Source: Polyporus tsugae
Taxonomy: Eukaryota; Basidiomycota; Agaricomycetes; Polyporales; Polyporaceae
Direction of reading: 5' to 3'
Assembly (NCBI GenBank): GCA_024305745.1
Contig: JAHRBS010000005.1
Coordinates: 2,068,191 to 2,132,190, forward strand
DNA length: 64,000 nucleotides
Positions within the stretch are counted from its first letter, which is position 1. Every line of letters starts with the position of its first letter. Made by a program: the position numbers and the translations under genes. The notes below the pieces were generated by a model. It searched no databases and had not been told where the DNA came from. It worked only from the letters and a program-made list of their open reading frames with translations. Below are positions 41,371-52,394 of the stretch, piece by piece.

Positions 41371-44300
41371 CGGGGGACTGGCCGTAACATCCGATCTATA
41401 TGTACTAGTAACGTAAACCACCTAGAGGAATCATTTGTACCTAAATCAAACTATCTATATCTCGCTTCATCACGCAGACAGCGACAGTCACTCGATTTAA
41501 AACTCACCCTCAGGCAAGGAATACGTGAAATCCAGTCAGAAGGGCTCCTAGATTGTGGAGCCTATTCGAGTTTTGCACACTATCGTTTTGTTCAGGAACA
41601 TGGCCTGGAATTACAACGCCTCTCACGAGAGATACGAGTGTTCAATGCCGATGCAATGGAGAACAAGAAGGGTCTGATCACGCACTATGTCCGGTGTCTT
41701 GTCACAATCGACAACCACACTAGTTGGCAGTCCTTTCTGGTCACAGATATAGGAAACGAGGATATCATTGTCGGCATGACTTTCCTCCGGGAACACAACC
41801 CAGAAGTTGATTGGAAGGCGGGTCAAGTAAAGTTTACACGCTGCCCGCACACCTGTCTACCCAGCCCAGTTTCGGTACAGGACAAAGAAATCCGGACGGT
41901 GGAGGAGCCCCGACTAGAGGAGTTTGCACGAGACACCTACGGTCAGCTAGACCGCGAGCCCTGGGACAGTGCCGAACAGTTTGTACATTGAATGCAGTTT
42001 TCTGATGACCCTGATGCCTGCGCTCTGCGAACACGGATTGAGGAGAAGAAGGAAGGAACACCAGTGCCAGGAAGCCAAGACAAGGACTACTGGTCTAATC
42101 ATGTGCCCACCCACTATCATCAGTACGGTGACGTGTTTTCCAAGACAGCCTCAGAGCGGATGCCAACTCGCAAGCCCTATGCCCACCCCATTGAGTTTGT
42201 GGAAGGAGCAACACTGCCAAAGCCAGCAAAGCTTTACCCACTCAACCTCCAGGAACGGAACTCTCTCGATGGATGGATCAATGAACAGGAAGCTAAGGGA
42301 TATATCCAAAGGTCAAAGAGCCCAGCTGCTGCTCCTGTATTCTTTGTCAAGAAAAAGGATGGCAGCCTGCAACTGGTACAGGACTACCGCGCCCTCAATG
42401 CTGTCACCAAGAAGGACAAGTTCCCTATACCACGGATCCCGGACCTTATCGACCGTTTATCTCAGTCATCAATCTTCACCTCACTGGACCTGAGGTGTGG
42501 GTACAATAATGTTTGTATACGGAAAGGAGATGAAGAGAAGGCAGCGTTTATCACTCACCGTGGTCTGTACGAGCCAACGGTGATGACTTTTGGTCTTTGC
42601 AATGCCCCAAGCACCTTCCAGGCTATGACAAATGAGATCCTCAAGGAGGAGATTGCTATGGGACATGTGGTAGTTTACATTGACAATATCCTCATCTTCA
42701 CAGATGAACTCACACTCCACCGGCAACTCACAGAACAAGTGCTCCAGAAACTACGGGCAAACAATCTCTTCATTAAGCCTGAGAAGTGCAAGTTTGAACA
42801 ACAGTCGGTTGAATTCCTTGGGCTGATCATCTCGAAGGACTCCATCACCATGGACCCAGCCAAGGTTGAAGGTGTAAAGAACTGGCCAACGCCAACCAAA
42901 GTCAAGCATGTACAAGCATTCCTTGGCCTTGCCAACTTCTACTGATGTTTCATCAAGGACTTCTCAAAGATAGCTCACCTGCTCACAGTTCTCACCTGCA
43001 AGGACGCACCTTGGCAGTGGGGAGAAGACCAAGAAAATGCCTTCCAGAGCCTCAAGACCGCCTTCACCACTGCTCCGATCCTCCAAATCCCCAATGACAC
43101 TGCACCTTTCCGCCTGGAAACAGACTCATCTGACTTTGCCACAGGGGCAGTACTGGAACAGTTGGGTGAAGATAAACTATGGCACCCAGTAGTGTTTTAC
43201 TCCAAGTCCTTGAATGAGCATGAACGCAACTATGAGATCTATGACAAGGAGTTACTGGCCATCATACGCGCTTTGGAGGAATATCACCACTACCTGGAGG
43301 GACACCCTGAGCCGGTTGAGATCTGGTCGGATTACCTTAACCTCACCTACTTCTGGCAGGCCCAGAAGCTCACTTGTCGCCAAGCTCGCTGGAGTTTATT
43401 CCTTTCCCGTTTCAACTTCAACCTACAACACCGATCTGGCAAGACAATGCTTCGTGCCGACCCTCTGTCCAGGAGGCCAGATCATGAGGAGGGGGTAAAC
43501 AGCAACAATGATGGTTGAATGCTGCTGAAGCCGGAGTTTTTTGCCATCAAAGCCATGCAAACCACCCACACCTCTGAAGTTGACGACAAGCAACTACTGG
43601 ACAAGATCAAGAAGGCACTTGAAGATGACACAATGACCAAGGATTACAAGGCACTGCTCAATAGCAGCCCTCGGGAGTTTGGAAAGCCACTGCAAGAATG
43701 GAACTTCAAGAACGGTCTCCTGCTCTATCAGGGAAAGGTCTATGTCCCAAAGGACCAGGAACTACGACTGGAGCTGCTCAAACTCCACCATGACACCACA
43801 CTCGCTGGGCACCCTGGCCAATGGAAGACCCAGGAACTTATCAGCCGCAACTACTGGTGGCCTGGAATGTCAGTCGATGTCAAGAAGTATGTCAAGGGGT
43901 GCGAAACATGCCAACGTAATAAAGCCTCACGCAACCCTCCCTTCGGACTACTGCAGCCAAATAAAGTCCCAGCTGGGCCATGGGAGATCTGGAGCATTGA
44001 CCTCATCACTCAACTTCCTGAGTCCTGTGACAGACACGGCAATGTTTACACGGCCATCGCAGTGGTGGTAGACCAGTTGACCAAGCGAGCCCACTTCTTT
44101 GCATGTGATGACCACTTCTCAGCCTCAGATGTGGCAGAGCTTGTCTACAAACACATACTCAAACATCATGGCCTACCCCGACAGATCATTTCAGATCGAG
44201 GAACACAGTTTGCCAGTGTGCTCTTCAAGGAGTTTTGTGGGAAGCTGGGCATCTGAGCCTCTATGTCAACAGCCTATCACCTCCAAACCGATGGTCAGAC

Positions 44301-45138
44301 GGAACGAGTCAACCAGTCATTAGAACAGTACCTACGGATCTTCACCAAACACCGCCCAGACAATTGGGCCTCCCTTCTGTCCACTGCCGAGTTTTCCTAC
44401 AACAATGCTGCACACGAGTCTACCGGCTTATCACCCTTCTTTGTGGAATATGGATACCACCCCAAGATGGCCCCAGATGTACAGGGAGAACTAGGTTTCC
44501 CGACCCTCAAGGACATCTTCCAGTACCAAACAGAGGCCCGGGAACAGGCACAAGCATCCCTAATCCTCGCTACAGAACGGATGAAGTGGTACTACGACAA
44601 ACACAAGAGTGAAGTGCCATTCAAGGTTGGGGACAAAGTCCTCCTCAAAGGAAGGGACCTCAGGATCAAACAGTCATCAGCAAAGTTATCCGCAAAGAAC
44701 TATGGGCCCTACAAAATCGTCAATCAAGTTGGGCCGGTCAATTTTCATCTACAACTCCCAGCCACAAACAAGGTCCACCCTGTCTTCCATGCTTCCAAAC
44801 TCATCCCCTACCACGAGGACAAGATTGGCAACCATAACCCGTCGAAACCACCAGTCATAGAGGTGGAAGGACATGACAAGTTTGAGGTCGAAAAGATCCT
44901 CGACTCCAAGACCTACTACGGATATGTCCGATACCTTGTGAAATGGGTTGGATACAATATCAGCGAAGCCACTTGGGAACCAGTACAGAATGTCAAGCAC
45001 TGCAAAGAACTACTCGATGAATTCCACACCTCGCACCCTGATGCTGTTCAACCAATATCCCTCACCAATCCACGGCCGGTACAAGCTCAGTTTAATCATC
45101 AAGTTTGGTACGATCGCTTCGCTGGAGCTCAGCCTTGA
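41371..45138 (+). pseudogene. Pol of Ty3 element 1: PR-RT-RNaseH-IN-chromodomain, four TGA stops
   Basis: One uninterrupted frame 3.77 kb long apart from TGA codons at 41989, 42943, 43516 and 44254. Domains in order: protease with LLDCGAYSSF (DCGA instead of D[ST]GA); reverse transcriptase (SPAAAPVFFVKKKDGSLQ, LDLRCGYNN, and YIDN at about 42676-42687 instead of YxDD); RNase H (RLETDSSDFATG). The integrase follows with an HHCC zinc region (HHDTTLAGHPG ... CETCQRNK) and the triad Asp/Asp/Glu (WSIDLITQ, IISDRGTQF, DGQTERVNQSLEQ). Last comes a C-terminal chromodomain (YGYVRYLVKWVGY...TWEPVQNV), so it is a chromovirus. The stop at 42943 replaces the first Arg of the conserved NFYRRF and the next codon reads TGT (Cys), both explained by C to T changes. 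Inactive. Confidence 0.9.
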
Positions 45139-45149
45139 GGAGGGGGTAG
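45139..45149 (+). other. Polypurine tract of element 1
   Basis: GGAGGGGGTAG lies between the pol stop and the TGTCATGAAC start of the LTR and primes plus-strand DNA synthesis in such elements. Confidence 0.6.
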
Positions 45150-46167
45150 TGTCATGAACGTTCCATTCAGTGCCTGCCACCAGCACCTTAGTTTCCTTTT
45201 CTGGACGATCTACTTCTCACGTCGTACTTACAGTCATCAACCAGCTGACGTAACACCCCCATCCAGTGTAACATTTTGCCCATATCTCGATGGTGTGTCA
45301 AGCTTTCCTCTCCGTTCTTTTTGCAACATATTCCGTGTGTTGCAACCCAACTGTATCTAAAATATCGGCCCACAATGTTGCCACAAACCTCAGAAATCTC
45401 ACTGTAAATGCAGGCAGATTTGCCTGTTCTACGCTATATCCACTACCCATGAATATTTCCTTGATTCCTCATGGGAAACACAATATCTCAAAACGAAGGT
45501 TTACACACTGAAAGTTCAGTTATTTTGAGACTATAATAAGGTCTTTCCTTGACAGAGACAGCTGCGCACTGGGATTGCGGCCGGAGTGTTACGTTGGGGT
45601 GAAAATATCACATTAAGCGCCCAAACGTCAATCCAGGTGGTAAAGCTCATGGTTCATGCAAACACAGTGCACAAACCATTCTCAAACATTCAGAAGTAAT
45701 ATAGCTATTGTTTTATGCTAGAATCGTGGCAATAGCCCAAGAATTGACAGAGAAAATGCCAAAACTTCAATTGGGCGTTACGTTGGGTGGTTGATAACTG
45801 TATTGTTCTCCATTGCATTGTATCTCGTCCTTTGTTCTCTAGCACAATAGCTCCTTATTGTCCGTTGTTGCTATTGTTTCGTTTCCATTGTTCACCCGTG
45901 TCCATAGTTACCCATTGTCCCCCGGTTCCCATTGTCCTCTATACGTATATAAGGACCTGTACTTTGCTGCCTGGAGACCTCAGTTTTAACCTCTTATCTC
46001 CAGGTAAGCCTCGCTGTATTTCGCTTGTAGACACCTACTTACTCAATACATCTTGTCTCCAGCCCTGACCGTTGAGCCTTGCTCTGCTCTTGCTGCACAA
46101 GTGCTTGTCGACGCTCCTGCTCGTCTCGTACGTATCCCTGATCCTTACTCAACGTCCAGTCGTAACA
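45150..46167 (+). repeat. Family-A LTR (LTR-A2), shared by elements 1 and 2, carrying an insertion
   Basis: TGTCATGAAC...GTAACA, 1018 nt long because a 570 nt element plus its TA duplication is inserted at 45231-45800. Without these it is 446 nt, exactly the length of LTR-A3. It has GTATATAAGG near 45945, and AGTTTTAACCT (45982-45992) opposite AGGTCGAAACT (46170-46180) after the LTR; here the pairing has lost two positions by transitions. Confidence 0.85.
45231..45800. mobile_element. 570 bp non-autonomous DNA transposon (MITE-like), TA target duplication
   Basis: Starts CAGTCATCAACCA and ends with the complement of CAGTTATCAACCA; the inverted ends match at about 23 of 28 positions, including ACGTAAC. 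It is flanked by TA on both sides (45229-45230 and 45801-45802). LTR-A3 shows the empty site, GTACTTATTGTT, with a single TA. TA duplication and CAGT ends fit the Tc1/mariner superfamily. There is no transposase frame inside, so it would need an enzyme from elsewhere. Confidence 0.85.
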
Positions 46168-47101
46168 TTAGGTCGAAACTTCTCCATGAGCACCAGCGCA
46201 CTTTTCCCCCAGGAGTTTACACACATTTATCATTCCCCTTTCCCCTCGTACGGTATGCACTCAGACCCTCTGTGTTTGCCTAGCGTAGTGCGCGCTCTAG
46301 TCACACCATCGGACGTGGTCTTGATTCAACTCGAGGCTTGCCACTTTTAGTGGTACAGTGCGCGGAAAGCTCCTAACCCAAGACCCCAGCACTGACAGAA
46401 GTGGTCCACCTCACGGTGTGGGAGGCTAGAGAAAGGCGGCAAAACAAAGCCAAGGCAGGACACCCCTGGGCTCATGTCCCTTGTGGTTAAGACACAGCAA
46501 TAGGCCGAGGAGGCTGAGCAGACAGTGTTGGATTGTGCACCTGCCGTCTCTGTTCCTTGGATAGGAAGCGAGTTCCAACAACCTGGTGAGCTACAGTACA
46601 TACGGGCACGTCTTCCATGTCGTCGCGGTCAAAGACCAGCATTGGAACGAGTTAGACTCACGGTGGTACATCTGCAAACAACAACCCTGCCCCAACCGGT
46701 CGAACACCTTTGACTAGGACGAGGAAAGCTGGTCTCAATATCCCAGTTTTGTCGCAACCGCCCCAGAGCAGAACAATCTCATCACCCAGTCACGACCCAG
46801 AGTCCCCACCAACCGCCTTCCACGAGCAGCCTCTGCTGCTGCAATCAGCCGACCAGGCACACGTCCCCCTAGCTGTGCTCCTAGTCGTATCCCCACTCCC
46901 AGCGGATCACCCTTGTTGGGATCCATTCCACTTGGCCAAGCACTTGTGCTAGCCAGCGACCATATTGCACAATGAACATCCAACCCCCCACCCACACCCT
47001 CTCCAGCAGGGACCCCTCCACAACAAACCATTGTTCTTAACACCCTGAGTAGTCCCTCACCTGTGCCAAGTCCCTCTCCACCCTCATCACCTGCTTCCAC
47101 C
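46168..47101 (+). other. Leader of Ty3 element 2
   Basis: Starts with the self-priming PBS TTAGGTCGAAACT and is homologous to the leader after LTR-A1 for about 400 nt. Short open frames (46525-46713, 46710-46952) show no recognisable domain. Confidence 0.5.
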
Positions 47102-47938
47102 ATGGCCATGCCCGCTCCCTTCGATGTTTCCAAACTCCTCTCTCAAATTGCCCCTCACGAGTACGATGGAAAACTGGCGCAGGAAGGGCTTCACTTTGTA
47201 GCTAACGCCCGCATCTACTACAATCTTCTCGAGGCGCAAGGTGTCACGCACGGGATCCACTGGATCACGATCCTCAACAAGTTGACTGGTGGCGCTGCTG
47301 AGTGGGTTGGCCCATACATTGTCACAGTGGCCAGTGGCAATGTTGTGTGGTCAGACTTTGCGGCCTTTGAAGGGTCATTCAAGGTGCACTTCTGTGCTGC
47401 GAATAACAAAGAAGCGGCTGTTGCAGAACTTGCCAAACTCTGCAAGGCTTCCCATTGGCTTGGAACCGTCAAGGACTACACCAGCCAATTCAATGCCATC
47501 GCTGCTCACACCAGGTTTGGTGATGCAGACAAACGCAAATGGTACCGCACGGCACTCCCTTACAAGATCAAGGACACCTTTGCGACCACAGCACACAACA
47601 TCTCAGACCTCGCCAAGATCCAGAAAGTCGCACTGCAGATGGACCAGCAACTTGCCGTGCACGAGGAGGAACGGCCGAAGCAATTTGGATGGAAGAAGAA
47701 GGGCGAAAAGGCAGCCGCCTCTGGTTTGGGCAAGAAGAAGTTCAATGGTGAGTGCTGGAACTGTGGTGAGAAAGGACATCCCGTGTTCCGCTGCCCAAAG
47801 CCCAAGGTCGAGGGCCAACGGGCTGCCTCTTCTTCCTCATCTGGTACCAACAAGCTCACAACACTCAAGGCCCAGCTCAAGGCAATGGAGGAGAAGATTG
47901 CCGCCCTTACAGTGGTTGATAAGAAAGAGGGTTTTTGA
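47102..47938 (+). CDS. Gag of Ty3 element 2, intact
   Basis: 278-residue capsid-type protein from ATG 47102 (MAMPAPFDVSKLLSQ) to TGA 47936-47938. The capsid region (TILNKLTGGAAEWVGP, FEGSFKVHFCAANNKEAA, YTSQFNAIAAHTRF) is followed by one perfect CCHC zinc knuckle (CWNCGEKGHPVFRC, CX2CX4HX4C) for RNA binding, and then a Lys/Glu-rich coiled-coil tail. The last codons are G-GGT-TTT before the stop: GGGTTTT is a canonical -1 slippery heptamer and pol lies in the -1 frame. Upstream open codons without ATG extend to 47063. Confidence 0.85.
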   Translation: MAMPAPFDVSKLLSQIAPHEYDGKLAQEGLHFVANARIYYNLLEAQGVTHGIHWITILNKLTGGAAEWVGPYIVTVASGNVVWSDFAAFEGSFKVHFCAANNKEAAVAELAKLCKASHWLGTVKDYTSQFNAIAAHTRFGDADKRKWYRTALPYKIKDTFATTAHNISDLAKIQKVALQMDQQLAVHEEERPKQFGWKKKGEKAAASGLGKKKFNGECWNCGEKGHPVFRCPKPKVEGQRAASSSSSGTNKLTTLKAQLKAMEEKIAALTVVDKKEGF

Positions 47939-47988
47939 TTAGAACCGCATTGGATGCTGTGCATGCTGGTTCCTGTAGTAATAGTTGA

Positions 47989-50900
47989 TTTTCTGTACTG
48001 GGTTCGTCATTTGTATATGAAGTAAATCACGATGGTCAACACTTTCATATACCGGTACAGTTAATTGGCAAGCAGCGACATAAGGACATTGTAGCTATGG
48101 TAGATAATGGTGCTACTACTAAGTTCCTACATAAACAATTCGTAGAACAGAATAGGGTTACCATGAGGAAGTTGGCAAGGCCAATTCCTCTGTACAACAT
48201 CAACGGTTCAGAGAACCGTGATGGTACGATCACAGAGGTTGCCGTGTTGGATATGGCAATCGGAGACCACAGGGAGAAGGTGGTCTTTCTAGTGACAGAT
48301 ATAGGAGAAGAGGATGTCATCATCGGCCTGGACTGGCTACACGAGCACAACCCTGAAGTAGACTGGGAATGTGGCTTGCTGTGCCTGTCGAGATGTCCAG
48401 AGACATGCCCGGCTAACCAGAGAACCTCTGAACCTGTCGAGACCAAAGCGCGTGATACAGAGGTACGGCTTATGGCGCGCCACGATCCTCAATGGGCAAA
48501 GAAGGTTAGGAAGGTTGGAAGGGTGTGTGTGGCCGTGATGACTGAGGAGAAGGAGGAGGATAGGCCCTGGCCGCCAGGATTCCTGCCATGGTGGGATGGA
48601 ACTGAGACGTCTCTTCTCGATGCACGGGAGGACGGACAACGCCTTTATGGTGCTCCACAACTGTTTGCTTCAGCGACGTACACATATTCACAACAACTCG
48701 CTGAGCAAGAGTACCAGAAGAAGGAAGTCCGCCCCGTCAAAGAGACCATACCTGAGCACTATCATGAATACTTGCATGTGTTCTCGAAGGAGGCATCCGA
48801 ACGTTTGCCAGAACACGGACCCTATGACCATGCAATAGAGCTTGTGCCCGATGCAAAGATGTTCCATTCCTGTGTGTACCCCCTATCGCCCAGCAAACAA
48901 GGAGAGCTTGACAAGTTTCTCGCTAAGAACTTGGCCAAAGGCTATATTCAAGAGTCAAAGTCACCGATGTTGTCGCTGTTCTTCTTTGTCAAGAAGAAGG
49001 ATGGTAGCTTATGTCCAGTCCAGGACTATCGGCGACTCAACAAGATCACCATTAAGAACCATTACCCACTGCCATTGGTATCGGATCTGATGGATCGACT
49101 CAAGAAGGCCAAGTACTTCACAAAGCTCGATATTCGCTGGGGGTACAACAACATGCGGGTTAAGGCCGGCGATGAGTGGAAGACTGCCTTTGTGACCAAT
49201 CGAGGGCTGTTCGAGCCAAACATTATGTTCTTTGGGCTAGCCAATTCACCCAGCACATTCTCTGCGCTCATGAACGACATCTTCAAGGACCTCATCATAC
49301 TCGGCAAAGTCACTATCTACCTCAATGACATCCTCATATTCACCAACAGTCTCGAGGAACATCGCACATTGGTGCGCAAGGTCCTGAAACGTCTTAAGGA
49401 GAACGATCTGTTCTGCAAGCCAGAGAGAAGTGCGAGTTCGAACAACCTAAGGTGGAATACCTCGGTGTACTTGTCTCAGAGAACTGTGTAGAAATGGACC
49501 GGGTGAAGGTGAAGGGTATTGCAGATTGGCCTGTCCCTCAGAATGCCACAGACGTATGGAAGTTCCGTGGTTTCGCAAACTTCTATTGGCGGTTCATAAA
49601 GGACTTTAGTGCCATCTGCAAACTCTTGGATCGCCTCACGGGCAATGCACCATGGCAATGGGGAGACAAAGAGCAGTCTGCCTTTAACAAGCTCAAGCGT
49701 TGCTTCACCAAAAGCCCTGTCCTAACGATCTATGATCCAGACTGCAACACCCGCATTGAAGTCGACGCATCTGGCTTCGCTACAGGCACGGTTCTGTCTC
49801 AGGAGGGGGAAGATGGCAAATGGCACCCCGTCGCTTTTCACTCCGAGTCGATGAACGACGCTGAACGCAACTATGAGATCTACGACAAGGAGATGCTCGC
49901 CATCATTTGTGCCCTGCAGGCCTGGTGTCACTATCTCGAGGGTCTCCCCAGTGTGTTCGAAATCCAGTCAGACCACAAGAACCTCGAGTATTGGCGCACA
50001 GCACAGAACCTCACACGCAGGCAGGCACAATGGGCTCTCTATCTGTCACGATTCGACTTTGTCATCTCGCACAAGCCTGGGACGTCTAACGGTAGGGCCA
50101 ATGCACTGTCAAGACGGCCCGACCACCAGCACAAGGATGCAGACGACAATCTCGGTCGAGTCTTGTTGCAGCCAGAACAATTCCAGGTATTGGCAGCCAA
50201 GAGAGGGCACCTATCGGTGGTTCCAGAGAAGGCACTGCTTCGGCATATCCGCAAGTGTGGAGAACACCAACAGGAGGTTGTGGAGGCACTCAGTAAGCTG
50301 GACAAGCTTGGACCAGCGTGTCTTCAGAACGACTTGGTGGACTGGAACAGTGAGCAAGGCCTGCTACTGTACCGAGGCAAAGTCTATGTCCCCAAGGACG
50401 ACGCACTGCGTGCTGAGATTGTACGCATCCACCACGACCTCCCGCCTGCTGGACACCCTGGGCAGTCAAAGACGTTGGAGTTGGTCACGCGAAACTACTG
50501 GTGGCCGGGCATGGCAAAGTTCATTAAGGATTACGTTGAGACCTGCAACACCTGTCGCCACGGCAAGGGTTCACATGCCAAACCACATGGTCCACTTCAA
50601 CCAAACGAAATCCCTGATGGCCCGGGCCAGGTTGTGACGTGCAACTTCATCACTGGACTCCCAGAGGTGGATGGATACAACGCGCTTCAGCTCATCGCTG
50701 ACTGGCATGGAAAGATGATACATCTTATTCCTTGCACCGAGGAGATCGATGCAGAAGGAGCTGCGGATAACTTCATCCGAGAACATTTTCATCTTCACGG
50801 GCTGCCACGGAAGATCATCTCTGATCGTGGGCCCCAGTTCTCAAGCAAGCTCTTCCGCGCCGTGCTCAAGGGACTCGGCATAGAAAGTGCAATGTCCACA

Positions 50901-51704
50901 GCCTACCACCCTCAGACGGATGGGCAATCGGAACGATGGAACCAGGAGATAGAGGTGTACCTTCATATGTTCTGCTCACAGCGCTGCGATGACTGGGTCC
51001 AGTGGCTGCCGATTGCAGAGTTCGCCTTTAACTCGCACCAGCACTCGTCAATGGGTTACTCGCCATTCTACCTCATGTACGGCTCTGAACCCCAGTTCCA
51101 TATTCCAATATTGCCTATGGCGGTGCCTGCGGCTGATGAACATCAAGAGGAGTTGCGACAGGCACGAGAGGATGCAACCGCGGCCTTGACTCTGGCAGCT
51201 GAGCGGATGAAGGAGTACTATGATCGGTATGTCCGTGACGCTCCAGAGTTCAAGGAAGGCCAGAAGGTGCGGCTCGACACGAGGAACTTCCACGTTCCTG
51301 GAGTCTCTCGGAAACTGGTGGATCGGTACACTGGCCCGTATCCGGTTGTACACAGGGTGGGCAATCTAGCTTATGAGCTTAGACTCCCTAAGGACCTTGT
51401 AATCCATCCAGCGTTCCACGTCTCTCTCTTACTTCCGCACAAAGAGAGTCGACTCCCCGGTCGTCACCCGGCAGAGCCAGCAGCAATTGAGGTAGAGGGG
51501 GAGGAAGAGTACAAAGTGGAGGAAGTGTTGGAGTCACGGCGGTATGGGTGGTGGAAGAAACTGCAGTACCTCGTGCACTGGAAGGGTTGGGGCCCTGAAC
51601 ACGACAGCTGGGAGGATGCAGTAGACCTTGCAAATGCACCGCAACTTGTGCAGAAATTCCATTCAACGCATGTAGAGGCACCTGGTCCTCTCAAGAAGAC
51701 TTAG
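47989..51704 (+). pseudogene. Pol of Ty3 element 2: PR-RT-RNaseH-IN-chromodomain, one frameshift
   Basis: In the -1 frame relative to gag, with a TGA at 47986 just upstream of the open stretch. Protease active site is MVDNGATTKFL (DNGA). The reverse transcriptase has LFFFVKKKDGSLCPVQDYR, KLDIRWGYNN and YLND in place of YLDD at about 49318-49329. Around 49421-49428 a duplicated GA shifts the frame, so the reading resumes at VEYLGVLVSENCVEMD. RNase H (IEVDASGFATG, FEIQSDHKNLEY), integrase (HHDLPPAGHPG, CNTCRHGKG, ISDRGPQFS, TDGQSERWNQE) and a chromodomain (KLQYLVHWKGWGPEHDSWE) follow intact to TAG 51702-51704. Likely inactive because of the frameshift and the active-site change. Confidence 0.9.
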
Positions 51705-51736
51705 TTGTGAAGGCACGACCCTTAGGAGGGGGGTAT

Positions 51737-52182
51737 TGTCATGAACATTCCATTCGGCGCCTGCCACCAGCGCCTTAGTTTCCTTTTCCGGACAATCTAC
51801 TTCTCACGTTGTACTTATTGTTCTCCGTTGCATTGTATCTTATCCTTTGTTCTCTAGCACAATAGCTCCTTATTGTCCACTGTCGCTATTGTTCTGTTTC
51901 CATTGTTCACCTGTGTCCATAGTTACCTATTGTCCCCGGGTTCTCATTGTCCTTTATACGTATATAAGGACCTGTACTTTGCTGCCTGGAGACCTCAGTT
52001 TTGACCTCTTGTCTCCAGGTAAGCCTCGCTGTATTTCGCTCATAGACACCTACTTACTCAATACATCTTGTCTCCAGCCCTGACCATTGAGCCTTGCTCC
52101 ACTCTCGCTGCACAAGTGCTTGTTGGCGCTCCTGCTCGTCTTGTACATATCCCTGATCCTTGCTCGACGCTCAGTTGTAACA
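51737..52182 (+). repeat. Family-A LTR (LTR-A3), 3' LTR of element 2
   Basis: 446 nt TGTCATGAAC...GTAACA, preceded by the polypurine run AGGAGGGGGGTAT (51724-51736). GTATATAAGG lies near 51959 and AGTTTTGACCT at 51997-52007. It serves as the empty-site reference for the MITE in LTR-A2. The flanking bases do not match those of LTR-A1, so no clean target duplication remains for the composite. Confidence 0.9.
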
Positions 52183-52198
52183 CTCGGCATTATGAGTA

Positions 52199-52222
52199 GG
52201 AGCACAGACAAGTCTGTGCTCC
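52199..52222. repeat. Perfect 11 bp inverted repeat, 2 nt loop
   Basis: GGAGCACAGAC, AA, GTCTGTGCTCC directly downstream of LTR-A3. Too stable and too tight to be accidental composition; it could be the end of an older element or a hairpin. Confidence 0.7.
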
Positions 52223-52394
52223 GAGCTATCAATCTCGTACTGGCTCCGCCAACTTCCACTTTGGGTGGTCTACATTACCTCAGCGAGTGGAGTTCAAACG
52301 AAAACAAATCTACGCTGTCCAACCTCATATATTTCCTCTTGATCTCTTGCTCGGTTATTGTCAGCTCATCCATCACGTCACATCAATTGCTCTA

